Assembly: GCA_002709295.1 (NCBI GenBank)
Contig: PAQL01000029.1
Span: 122,232-186,231 of the forward strand
DNA from: Phycisphaerae bacterium
GTDB taxonomy: Bacteria > Planctomycetota > Phycisphaerae > Phycisphaerales > SM1A02
Reading direction: 5' to 3'
Length of the DNA stretch: 64,000 bases
Every line of letters begins with the position of its first letter. Within the stretch, counting starts at the first letter, position 1. Made by a program: the position numbers and the translations under genes. The notes beneath the pieces are model-generated. The model was not told where the DNA came from. It ran no database searches and saw nothing but the letters and a program-made list of their open reading frames with translations. Shown here in pieces: positions 1 through 7,956 of this stretch.

Positions 1-602
1 GAGGCCATCGCCTCGCAGGCGTTTCGCGTCACGTTCAGGATCGCCTGCTCCAGCAGGGCGGCGTCGACCTCCGCGACGACGTCCTCGTCGATGTCCAGAT
101 CGATGTCGATCCCGTGCCGGTCCACCAGGTCCTCGCTCGCCGCGACCGCGGCGAGGACCGGAGCGGCGACCGCGGAGGCCGCAGGCCGGACGCGGGTGTC
201 CCGGGCGAAGGCCAGCACGTCACCGACGATCGAGTCGAGCCGGGTGACCGCCCGGGTGACCCGTCCGCACAATTCGAGCTGCTCGGGCCGACCCGCCAGA
301 TCCTCGGTCAACGCCTCCAGCGTGAGCCCGATGGCCCCGAGGGGATTGCGGATCTCATGCGCGATGCCAGCGGCCATCTCCCCGAGGGCGGCGAGCTGGC
401 GAGAACGGCGAAGGCGCGACTGAGCCTCCGCCAGTTCGTCCTTCAGGGATGCCACCTCGCGCTGGAGGGATCCATGGGTGGACTCCAGCCGTGCGGTGAC
501 CTCGTTGAACGCCCGGACGAGTTCCGCGAACTCGTCGGCATCGATGCCGCCGGAAGCGCCGGCCAGCGTGGTCGCGGCGGCCATGGAGGGCAGTGAACTC
601 AT
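1..602 (-). CDS. Soluble sensor histidine kinase, partial (C-terminus outside window)
   Basis: The minus-strand reading from the ATG at 602 is open to the window edge. About 35 residues in lies a coiled-coil-like stretch, then the H-box GIAHEIRNPLGAI (phospho-acceptor His) and, just before the edge, the N-box start NVTRNACEAMA, so the HisKA and HATPase order is clear. No membrane segment or signal peptide precedes the H-box, so this is a cytoplasmic kinase. It starts inside the stop codon of the FlgN-like gene (ATGA overlap), indicating translational coupling. Established knowledge: soluble kinases of the FlrB/NtrB type next to flagellar genes usually activate a sigma-54 regulator. That role is an inference from the neighbour only, and the response regulator would lie outside the window. 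The ORF track shows only shadow frames here. Confidence 0.9.
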   Translation of the reverse strand, partial: MSSLPSMAAATTLAGASGGIDADEFAELVRAFNEVTARLESTHGSLQREVASLKDELAEAQSRLRRSRQLAALGEMAAGIAHEIRNPLGAIGLTLEALTEDLAGRPEQLELCGRVTRAVTRLDSIVGDVLAFARDTRVRPAASAVAAPVLAAVAASEDLVDRHGIDIDLDIDEDVVAEVDAALLEQAILNVTRNACEAMA

Positions 603-1060
603 GCCGTGTGCTCCGTTCGGTGCCCGCTGGACATCGCGGAAGTCGTCTTCGGCCCGTGGTAGGCCCGAGTCGCCCGATCCGCGATCGAGACCCGCTCGAT
701 CTCCTCCCGATGCCGCTGACTGTTCTTCCGAAGGATGTCCTCGTCCCGGCGGTCGGCCTCCTCGATCCTCCTCAGCAGCTCGGTCGCCTCCCCCACCAGC
801 CTGATCGCCTCCGGGGACGCGGAACCGGCGGCCTCCCGGGCCGCGGCCTCGAGATCGTCGGATGTCGCCACCAGACGGCGGACCACGCCGTCACGGGCGT
901 CATCCAGACGGCCGAGGGCGTCGAAACGCTCCTTGGCGATCGCGTCACCCCGTCGACGGGTCAGCGCCTCCAGCTCGTTGAGCAGGGCGACCCTGGCTTC
1001 GAGGCGACCGATGATCCGACCGATCGCCGGCTCCTCGCCCCTGTCCGGTTCGCCGGGCAT
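599..1060 (-). CDS. FlgN-like flagellar export chaperone (tentative)
   Basis: A 153-residue, almost wholly helical, charged protein without cysteine. The long helix beginning GRIIGRLEARVALLNELEAL and the ending DRATRAYHG resemble FlgN, the cytosolic chaperone for the hook-filament junction proteins. I chose the ATG at 1060 rather than the ORF-track start at 1138, because the upstream TPR gene ends at 1063 and the longer version would overlap it by 76 bases. The 3' end overlaps the kinase start by 4 nt (ATGA). FlgN followed by a kinase is a plausible edge of a flagellar gene cluster. The family is weakly conserved, so any small coiled-coil protein remains possible. A profile search with the FlgN family would settle it. 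Confidence 0.55.
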   Translation of the reverse strand: MPGEPDRGEEPAIGRIIGRLEARVALLNELEALTRRRGDAIAKERFDALGRLDDARDGVVRRLVATSDDLEAAAREAAGSASPEAIRLVGEATELLRRIEEADRRDEDILRKNSQRHREEIERVSIADRATRAYHGPKTTSAMSSGHRTEHTA

Positions 1061-1062
1061 GC

Positions 1063-3744
1063 TCAAGGCGCATCTCCTTCCCGACCGGTCGCGATCCCCA
1101 TTCCGGAAGGCACTCCGGGAGGGAAGGCCGAGATCCATCGACGCAGGGTCTCGTCGGTCGGTCCGAAGACCAGCTCCGGTCCGAGCCCCTCGATGCCGTC
1201 GATGATCGAATCGCCGTTGCGATGGAGGTGCTGGAGTCGCTTGCGGGCCCGGTCGGTCGCCGCCTCCGCGGTTCCCGCATCACCCGCGCGATCCGCGACG
1301 TCGGCCATCATGACCAGTGCGATGATCGCGACGGGCTCGCCTGCGAATCGACGCTCCGTCTCGCGATGCAGACGAATCGCCTCCACGAGATCGCCTCGCC
1401 GATCCGCGACGACCGCCCGGTCGACGTAGGCGGCTCGAAGCAGCCTCGATTCGAACGGATCGAGCCCTTCGACCGCTCGCCCACCAAGTCGTTCGACGGC
1501 TTCTCCAAGCCGGATCGAAGCCATCGCCAGGGCGCGGTTCCGTTCGATCTCCCGGGCCACCGCAAGGGCCGGATCGACCGATGACCCGGTCTCCGAAGCT
1601 CCGACCTCGTCGGCGTGCCTGAGGAAGCCGCGACCGGTGCGGACCGCGACCTCGCCCCAGCGGGGGTCGTCCTCGTATCGCTGCAGCCACTCGTCCCCCC
1701 GGCCGGCGACCTCGTTCCAGCGATCCGCCCTGGCCAGCAGTCTGACCAGCTGCAGCAACGCATCGCGATACTCCGGCACACTCGGCTCGATCGCATCCCC
1801 GGCCGTCCCCGAGAGGACGCCGTTGAGCAGCGACTCCGCTTCGGGGATCGCAGACTCGCCTCCCTGTTCCATCAGCACCCGGGCCAGACCGACCTTCGCA
1901 CGCGTGGTGAACTCGCTCACCTCGTCGCGGCCACCGGCCATGCCCTCGAGCAATCGTCGATAGGAAGCCTCGGCCTCCCCGAGGGCTCTCATCGAATGAT
2001 GAGCGGCCGCGATGCGGTACACCGCCTCCGGCCAGAGACTCGATTCGGCGGACTGGCTCTCCACGAACCGGAGGTAACGGGCCAGCGAGGGCTCGACCGC
2101 TCCAGCCTTGTCGTGCAGGGTCGCCGCGTGCCAGATCGCCCGGAATCGATCGGGATCGTCTCCCGCCATGTCGAGCTCGACCTCGTCCATGGCCGCGGCC
2201 GCGGCCGCGAAACGACGAGCGACTTCGAGCCGGACGTCGACCGGCACCACCGCCACCGCCCGCTCGACCCGGGGATCGTCGTCACCCAGATGAGGCAGCA
2301 GGATCAGCCCCGCCGACTTCTCCCTCGCTTCGGCGACGAGCTCGAGACCCCTTCGACGCGTCCCCGCGTCGTCTGAGAATCGAGCCACGAAGCCGGCGTA
2401 CTCCACGACCGAATCGCACAGCCCCACGGCCTCGATGCCCTGCCCCTGCAGGACCCCGGCATCGGCCCGCTCGGCTCCTTCCAGAGCAACGAGGACCAGC
2501 TCGTCGAGGATCGCGGCCCTGGTCGAGCCGAGGGAGGGACCGGAGGCGACGAGGGTCGCCCCCGCATTCTCCAGATACCCGATCGCAGAGAGGTGATCGT
2601 CGCGAAGCACCTCGACCAGTGCCATGCCGATTTCCGCCGACGCCCGCTGTCCGAGTCCGGATTCCTGAATCGACAATGCCTTCGTGTAGTGCGAGAACGC
2701 CGCATCCAGAGCCGCCGCATGCTCGACGGGCCTCAACTCCAGTCGGGCGTCGGCGATCTCGAGCCCGGCCAGCGAGAGCGACGCCTCCACGGCGACGCTG
2801 CCCTCGGCACCCAGCTGGCCGAGGGCGACCTGGTAGCACTCCATCGCCCGACCCGAGAGCAGCAGCTCGTCCCGGTAGGCGTGACCGAGCAACACCCAGA
2901 GGCCGGCCCAGTCGACCGAGATCATCGGGTCCTCGACGTCCGCGATCCGACCCTCGAGCCGTCTCATCTCGAAGACGAGGGCATTGGCCAGACCATGCAG
3001 ATCGCCGGTCTCGAGCCTCAGACGGGCATCGAGGCCCACGGCCCACGCATCGACCTCGACCCCGACATCCTCGGAGAGCAGCGACTGCAGAGCCGCCTGG
3101 ATCCGAGCGGCCGGGGCTCCCTCCCGGACCATCCGCTCGACGACCTCCTGCTGAAGTTCCTGCCGCAGATCCACCGCGGAAGCTCGGAACCTCGAATCAC
3201 TCGGAAGCTCGGCGACCAGTTCGTCCAGACCAGCCAGGGCTCCGGAGGCGTCTCCGGATGCCGCCAGGGATTCCGCCAGCACCAGACGCCGCTCGTGGCC
3301 CAGGGTGGCTCCATCCGCCACCGCCCGGGCGTAGGCGTCGGCGACCTGGGCCGCCAGTTCCGGCGGCGACGAGCGAACCGGCGACACCACTCTCGCCCGG
3401 TGGTCCGCCACCAGCAGGTGGTAGTCGGCGTAGAGGCCCGGGTGGTCGGGCAGATGGGACTCCGCCTTGACCAGCCACTCGGCGGCCTCGTCGAGCCCCC
3501 CCTGATCCAGAGCGACCCTGGCCGCGGCCAGGTGAGCCGCCGGATCGACCGGGACACTCTGCCTTTCACGGTGCAGATAGACGGCCACCGCGATGGCGGC
3601 TGCCGACAGCAGGATGACGGGGAACTGCCAGGCAGCTCCCGATCGCCCCACCGGGTACTGGACCGGCTGCTCGTTCACGACCTCCGAGGAGACATCCTCG
3701 GAGGGGGCGGATTCGGAACCATGATTCATACGATCGTCAGACAC
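1063..3744 (-). CDS. Membrane-anchored TPR-rich protein of unknown function
   Basis: 893 residues. A short acidic N-terminus (about 35 residues) precedes one membrane segment (WQFPVILLSAAAIAVAVYL), then a long Ala/Glu/Leu-rich helical region with repeated TPR-like pairs, for example LDQGGLDEAAEWLVKAE, MRALGEAEASYRRLLEG and RRGDLVEAIRLHRETERRF. The topology suggests a short cytosolic tail and a large periplasmic scaffold. The start is a GTG at 3744 preceded by an AGAGG ribosome site; an in-frame ATG at 3729 is an alternative. It is followed after 2 nt by the FlgN-like gene, so the three genes 3744-1 probably form one transcript. TPR proteins mediate protein contacts and no enzyme motif is visible. 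A flagellar or division role would only be inference from context. Confidence 0.85.
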   Translation of the reverse strand: MSDDRMNHGSESAPSEDVSSEVVNEQPVQYPVGRSGAAWQFPVILLSAAAIAVAVYLHRERQSVPVDPAAHLAAARVALDQGGLDEAAEWLVKAESHLPDHPGLYADYHLLVADHRARVVSPVRSSPPELAAQVADAYARAVADGATLGHERRLVLAESLAASGDASGALAGLDELVAELPSDSRFRASAVDLRQELQQEVVERMVREGAPAARIQAALQSLLSEDVGVEVDAWAVGLDARLRLETGDLHGLANALVFEMRRLEGRIADVEDPMISVDWAGLWVLLGHAYRDELLLSGRAMECYQVALGQLGAEGSVAVEASLSLAGLEIADARLELRPVEHAAALDAAFSHYTKALSIQESGLGQRASAEIGMALVEVLRDDHLSAIGYLENAGATLVASGPSLGSTRAAILDELVLVALEGAERADAGVLQGQGIEAVGLCDSVVEYAGFVARFSDDAGTRRRGLELVAEAREKSAGLILLPHLGDDDPRVERAVAVVPVDVRLEVARRFAAAAAAMDEVELDMAGDDPDRFRAIWHAATLHDKAGAVEPSLARYLRFVESQSAESSLWPEAVYRIAAAHHSMRALGEAEASYRRLLEGMAGGRDEVSEFTTRAKVGLARVLMEQGGESAIPEAESLLNGVLSGTAGDAIEPSVPEYRDALLQLVRLLARADRWNEVAGRGDEWLQRYEDDPRWGEVAVRTGRGFLRHADEVGASETGSSVDPALAVAREIERNRALAMASIRLGEAVERLGGRAVEGLDPFESRLLRAAYVDRAVVADRRGDLVEAIRLHRETERRFAGEPVAIIALVMMADVADRAGDAGTAEAATDRARKRLQHLHRNGDSIIDGIEGLGPELVFGPTDETLRRWISAFPPGVPSGMGIATGREGDAP

Positions 3745-3899
3745 GAGATCCTCTCAATTCGCCCTCCTGGCCCCCTGAGGGGCGGATGGACGAGACGATC
3801 ACGGCGACTCCATTCGCCGGCGCAAACATCATCGGTTGCAGGATCGAGAATCCTCCAAAGCTGCCGATCGTTCGCGCAGTTGGTGCGCCGGAGAGATTT

Positions 3900-5546
3900 T
3901 CAGTCCGAGGCCGGCGGAGAGCCGCTGGCGACCACCGTACGGGTCATCAGCTCTGGAATTCCCCGCCCTGCGGGATCCAGAAGCGGAAGCAGGGCGATCG
4001 GCCAGGCCAGAGGGATCAGCAGGAGAATCGACAACCTGAGGGCCGACCGAAGCCCACGCTGCAGGGCCGAAGCCGGGGAACCGTCGAGCCGGAGGATCCG
4101 GCCACCCACCAGCCACTTCCCGAGCGAGCGACCGGTGAGGACCTCCAGAACGCCGGCGAACAGGCCTGAAATGGCCATCAGCGCGAGGAGAGGAGGAATG
4201 GCCTGCATCTCTCCAGCCCGGAGCTGCTCCACATAGCCCAGTGGATCGAGGTTGAAGATCACCACCACCGCCATCGCTCCCGGTGCAAGATCGACGCAGA
4301 GCCCCGCGGCACGACGCGCGAATCCGAGCCCCTTCAGCTCCGGTGCCACGACCGATGGCGCCGAGGACAGCGCCGGCCTCAGCAGAAACACGACCACGAA
4401 CGAGGCGACCACGATGAACAACGCGATCTCGTAGGGAACCAGGGTTCCCTCGGCGGTCGCCTCCTCGGCGACGAGGGCATCCGATGTCCGCCCGTTCGAA
4501 CGGTCGAGGGTGGTCGTGACGACCTCGGAACCGGAGACGCCGATCACCCAGGGCCCCGCCTGAGTGAGGACCACGCCCACATGGGGCGCGGGATCACCCT
4601 CGGCCACGACCGCGAAAGGCCGTATCCGGTCCGAACCCGCCTCGCTCTCCGCCTGAAGAAGGTCTCCGATGGCCAGCCTGCCGTCCGACTCCCGGGCAGC
4701 CACCATGGTGCGACCGGACAACGACACCAGGGCGAGCGGAACCCCTTCCATCCCCTCGATCCCACTGGTGAGCGGAGGGGTTTCCGAGGCCGGATCGAAC
4801 ACCGACAGAGACCGACCGTCTCGATCCGCCACGGACCAGATCACCGCAGGCTGCAGTCCGGAGGCGCGGGCGACGAGTCCGGCACGGACGCCGGTCGCGG
4901 TTCCCCAGTCCTCGGGGCCGGGGACGAACTCCCATCGTTCGGACCCCGGAAGACCGAGTCGCATGAATCCCCCGTGATCCGGATCGAAGTCGGGGAAGAG
5001 ATCGGCCACCGAATCGGAGATCTGTTCGGCATCAGAAGGATCGTCACCCTCGGCAGACGGCCGATCGGGACGTTCGATCCCCCTTTGATGACGCTGGCTC
5101 GGGCCGAAGACGAGCAGCAGTTCACTGCCGGTGGCGGCGAGTCCGACGACTCGTCCCTCTCGAGGCACCGGCGGAAGCACCTGCGGAGGCCCCGGGGGAT
5201 CGGCGAACCAGACCCCGTTGATCGGATGCTGTCCGACCGCCAGTGAGATCACGACCCTGGAGACCCGCTCGGCGTCGCGGGGCGGAAGAACCGCCCAGCA
5301 TCGGTTCCCCGAGGCGGCGATCGCCTCCGGCCGCGACTTGAGGCGATGGACGGTGCGGATGAGCCCCGGCCCCTCCTCGGTGTCCAGGTGGGCGATGCTC
5401 CAGCCCTGCCCCTCGACATCGGCGCGAACCACGAAGACATGCCGGCCGGACGAAGCGGCGAGCACGCCGTCCTCCTCGGCCATCGCGAAGGACGCGGTCG
5501 CCAGGGACAGGAGCCAGCCCAGCAGGATCGGACCACAACCTCTCAT
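3900..5546 (-). CDS. Secreted/membrane protein with C-terminal RDD domain
   Basis: 548 residues. The N-terminus is a signal peptide (ILLGWLLSLATASFAMAEE). Residues of about 25-340 form a hydrophilic, beta-rich extracytoplasmic region with repeated short strands, reminiscent of a propeller but without a motif I can assign. A first membrane segment (ALFIVVASFVVVFLLRPA) is followed by an RDD-type integral membrane domain, recognisable from FARRAAGLCVDLAPGAMAVV, several membrane helices and the LTGRSLGKWLVGGRI loop. RDD domains are found in transporters and in poorly characterised envelope proteins. Its ATG lies inside the stop codon of the preceding lipoprotein gene (ATGA overlap), so it is the last gene of a coupled three-gene operon 7056-3900. 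The substrate or role is unknown. Confidence 0.85.
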   Translation of the reverse strand: MRGCGPILLGWLLSLATASFAMAEEDGVLAASSGRHVFVVRADVEGQGWSIAHLDTEEGPGLIRTVHRLKSRPEAIAASGNRCWAVLPPRDAERVSRVVISLAVGQHPINGVWFADPPGPPQVLPPVPREGRVVGLAATGSELLLVFGPSQRHQRGIERPDRPSAEGDDPSDAEQISDSVADLFPDFDPDHGGFMRLGLPGSERWEFVPGPEDWGTATGVRAGLVARASGLQPAVIWSVADRDGRSLSVFDPASETPPLTSGIEGMEGVPLALVSLSGRTMVAARESDGRLAIGDLLQAESEAGSDRIRPFAVVAEGDPAPHVGVVLTQAGPWVIGVSGSEVVTTTLDRSNGRTSDALVAEEATAEGTLVPYEIALFIVVASFVVVFLLRPALSSAPSVVAPELKGLGFARRAAGLCVDLAPGAMAVVVIFNLDPLGYVEQLRAGEMQAIPPLLALMAISGLFAGVLEVLTGRSLGKWLVGGRILRLDGSPASALQRGLRSALRLSILLLIPLAWPIALLPLLDPAGRGIPELMTRTVVASGSPPASD

Positions 5547-6502
5547 CTCGGTTCACCTCCGACATCCAGAAGCTTCTGCGACGTGAATCCCCGATCGTCG
5601 AGCACGACAGGATCGACCCGTTCGATCAGCGACGGGAGGCTGAAGAGCCGTTCGGAGATCCGCCCTCTGGCCAGCGGGCCATCGAAGGTGATGACCAGTC
5701 GATCGAAGACCGCCCCCCTGGAGACCACCTCGACCCGGTGAGGGAGGTCGGGCCACGCCCCGGGGGGGCTGCCGAGCGTCTCCACCGGCTCGAATCGTCC
5801 GAGGGTGATGCTGGAGAGCGGTTCTTCGGCATCATCCAGCACCTCGATGCCGATCGGACCTCGGGCGGGCTGCCCGACCACGATGCGGTGTCGCTGCGCG
5901 GCGGTCAGCGCCCCGTCCCCGATCGGCCAGCGAATCGAATCGAGGGTGAAGCTCGCCCGGTCGCCGGCGACCATGAAGTCCACGGGCGGTTCGGCGGGAA
6001 ACGGGATGAGTCCGATGAGGAACAGCATGACCGGCGGCGACATCGTCTCCTCGGCTCGCGTCGAGACGACCGGCGAAGCCTCCATGTCCACCACCATGAG
6101 CTCGGGCGGGTCCGGATCCTCGTTCAGCATCCACCACTGCAGCCCGTTCCATCCCAGTCGTCCGATGGTGATGCCGCTCACCGACAGCCGGACCGCGGCC
6201 TTGTCCGGTGCGACTCTCCAGAGCCGGTGATTCAGTCGATTGGTGGTGGGGCGTCCCTCCTCGTCGCGGGAGTCCAGCACGAGCGAGCCATTGCTGCTGA
6301 AGGAGGACAGGGTGTCGAGTCGTCCGGCCTGGGCCTCGGCGAACACCGCCCATTCCGCGGCCGTCCCGGGGCGGACCTCTCGTCCGCGGGCCCAGTCCGC
6401 CTCGGCGGCATCATCGGTGCGACAGCCGGACGCCAGTCCGAGCGCGATGCCGGGAAGGCACCAGAGGAGCACCCGGCGGAATCGTCGTGATCCGCGTCTC
6501 AT
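5543..6502 (-). CDS. Putative LolA/LppX-like lipoprotein
   Basis: The ORF track begins this frame at 7009, but the real start is the ATG at 6502, which overlaps the upstream stop by ATGA. From there the 319-residue product begins with basic residues, a hydrophobic stretch (LLWCLPGIALGLASGC) and a lipobox cysteine (LASGC). The mature part is beta-rich, with LSSFSSNGSLVLDSRDEEG followed by short strands describing a small molecule or lipid binding half-barrel, as in LolA/LppX-type lipoprotein carriers. The fold call is by impression and not by a definite motif. It sits between a small Cys-containing protein and the RDD membrane protein, so an envelope complex is plausible. Structure prediction would test the LolA-like fold. 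Confidence 0.75.
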   Translation of the reverse strand: MRRGSRRFRRVLLWCLPGIALGLASGCRTDDAAEADWARGREVRPGTAAEWAVFAEAQAGRLDTLSSFSSNGSLVLDSRDEEGRPTTNRLNHRLWRVAPDKAAVRLSVSGITIGRLGWNGLQWWMLNEDPDPPELMVVDMEASPVVSTRAEETMSPPVMLFLIGLIPFPAEPPVDFMVAGDRASFTLDSIRWPIGDGALTAAQRHRIVVGQPARGPIGIEVLDDAEEPLSSITLGRFEPVETLGSPPGAWPDLPHRVEVVSRGAVFDRLVITFDGPLARGRISERLFSLPSLIERVDPVVLDDRGFTSQKLLDVGGEPR

Positions 6503-7056
6503 CCCTCGTCCGACAGGATGGTCGAGAGCTGCTCCGCGATCGCCTCGGCGTCGTCCTCGGAGAGACGGGGATCCGCGACCGACCAGATCGGCGCATCGTC
6601 TCCACCGCCCACCTTCTTGAATCGCCAGACGTCGTCGTCCTCCTCGCGGGATCGATCCACGACCCGAAGCTTGCGACGTCGCAGGAGGATCAGCCCCAGC
6701 ACGAAGCGGAAGGCCAGACGGGATTCGTCGGTCTCCTCCTCGAGCCGGGCGAAGAGATCGACGAGGGTCTCGTCGTCGACGAACAGGTTCCTGCGCCCTC
6801 CGGGCTCGGGAACCTCGGTCCGCCACCAGCAGAGGAGGCGGTCCTCGAGATCCCCCGAGGTCCGGATCGATTCCCAGTGATCGGGATCGAAATCCAGCCG
6901 ATCGAAGACCGGACGATCGGAGGCGGGTGCCTCGGGATCGGGAACCGGCCTCACCAGGGCGGTGAAACAGGGTTCCCCGGGGACGAGCTCTCGATCCGTG
7001 GCGGCGCACCGGCCGGTCGAACGACCGATGACGAGGCCCTTGAGTGGTGTGGACAT
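6499..7056 (-). CDS. Conserved-looking small protein with N-terminal Cys pair
   Basis: 185 residues, no signal peptide, acidic. The N-terminus carries a GRSTGRCAATDRELVPGEPC segment in which two cysteines frame a short turn, a layout seen in small metal ribbons, although only two Cys are present. The middle contains a DDETLVDLFARLEEETDE helix and a hydrophobic patch FRFVLGLILLRRRKLRVV, perhaps peripheral to the membrane. I do not recognise a named family. It is the first gene of the coupled operon with the lipoprotein and RDD protein. A TAGGAT -10-like hexamer ends only 6 nt before the ATG and no ribosome binding site is present, which suggests a leaderless message. Confidence 0.8.
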   Translation of the reverse strand: MSTPLKGLVIGRSTGRCAATDRELVPGEPCFTALVRPVPDPEAPASDRPVFDRLDFDPDHWESIRTSGDLEDRLLCWWRTEVPEPGGRRNLFVDDETLVDLFARLEEETDESRLAFRFVLGLILLRRRKLRVVDRSREEDDDVWRFKKVGGGDDAPIWSVADPRLSEDDAEAIAEQLSTILSDEG

Positions 7057-7062
7057 GACGTC

Positions 7063-7068
7063 ATCCTA
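7063..7068 (-). promoter_or_regulatory. -10-like TAGGAT for the 7056-3900 operon
   Basis: TAGGAT on the minus strand is followed by 6 nt (GACGTC) and then the ATG at 7056. No convincing -35 is seen at 16-18 bp. If used, transcription would begin at or very near the start codon. Confidence 0.4.
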
Positions 7069-7108
7069 GCGGGGGTCGCGGCCGGCAAGGGTCCGGAGCG
7101 ACCGTCGA

Positions 7109-7114
7109 TATACT
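7109..7114 (+). promoter_or_regulatory. -10-like TATACT for cdaA
   Basis: TATACT matches the sigma-70 -10 consensus at five of six positions and ends 11 nt before the cdaA ATG at 7126. No clear -35 is seen 17 bp upstream. The 69 bp between the divergent starts 7056 and 7126 thus carries back-to-back -10 elements. Confidence 0.45.
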
Positions 7115-7125
7115 GGTTGTTGATC

Positions 7126-7956
7126 ATGGAAGGAATCCGCTCCCTACTCGACGCTTTCCGAGGCTACGGCCCACTGGAGCTGGTCGTCGAGCTGTCGCTC
7201 ATCTGGCTGGTGGTGTGGACCATTCTCCGGTTCCTCCGGAGGTCCAGTGGCGCCGGCGTGATCCGCGGATTCGCGGTGCTGGTCATCGTCTTCGCGATCG
7301 TCCTCAGACTCACCGGGGACGAGAACGACACCCTCGCCAGAGTCCGCTTCCTCAGCGACCGGGTCATCAGTCTGGTGGCGATCATGCTGGTGGTCGTCTT
7401 CCAGCCCGAACTCCGCCAGGCCATGATCACCCTGGGACAGGCCAAGCTCTTCGGACGCCGGCCGACGGCGCGGAACGCCGTGGTCGAGGCGGTCGCCGAC
7501 GCGGTGGACTTCCTGGCCAAGAGTCAGTTCGGAGCGATCATCGTCTTCGAACGCCGACTGGGCCTCGAGAGCCTCATGAAGAACTGCGTCCGGATCGACG
7601 CCACCGTCGATTCGAGACTGCTCCAGGCGATCTTCTACCCCAACAACCCTCTTCACGATCTGGCGGTGGTGATTCGCGGCGAGCGGATCGTGGCCGCCAA
7701 GGTGCAGCTTCCCCTCGCTCCGCCGGGCATGGTGCCCAGCCAGCTCGGCAGCCGGCATCGAGCCGCGGTCGGCGTCACGCTCGATTCCGACTGCATCGTG
7801 GTGGTGGTCAGCGAGGAGAACGGTCGCATCAGACTCGCCGAGCAGGGTGAGCTGAGCCCGCCGATCGCCAAAGATCGCCTCGCCGAGGAACTCGCTCGAC
7901 GTCTGGGCGCCCCGCCGCAGAAGCCCGCCGAACCCCGCCTCGAGGAGACCGCATGA
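7126..7956 (+). CDS. cdaA: CdaA-type diadenylate cyclase
   Basis: 276 residues. Three membrane helices (about 20-105) are followed by a DAC domain, the catalytic unit that joins two ATP into c-di-AMP at the membrane. The domain is recognisable from FYPNNPLHD, the strand VIRGERIVAAKVQLPLA, and GSRHRAAVG close to the RHR motif, then VVSEENGRI. Two motif changes stand out: the canonical DGA is DLA here, and GTRHR is GSRHR. The start is the ATG at 7126; the ORF-track start at 6487 runs through the divergent gene. The stop overlaps the next ATG (ATGA), linking it to the YbbR-domain partner as in the classical cdaA-cdaR pair. Signalling through c-di-AMP usually concerns osmotic and cell wall homeostasis. 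Confidence 0.93.
   Translation: MEGIRSLLDAFRGYGPLELVVELSLIWLVVWTILRFLRRSSGAGVIRGFAVLVIVFAIVLRLTGDENDTLARVRFLSDRVISLVAIMLVVVFQPELRQAMITLGQAKLFGRRPTARNAVVEAVADAVDFLAKSQFGAIIVFERRLGLESLMKNCVRIDATVDSRLLQAIFYPNNPLHDLAVVIRGERIVAAKVQLPLAPPGMVPSQLGSRHRAAVGVTLDSDCIVVVVSEENGRIRLAEQGELSPPIAKDRLAEELARRLGAPPQKPAEPRLEETA

Noticed and set aside
4653-5246. Long ORFs antisense to the RDD protein and similar His/Arg-rich shadows elsewhere
   Set aside because: High GC makes long open antisense frames; they lack ribosome sites and family motifs.
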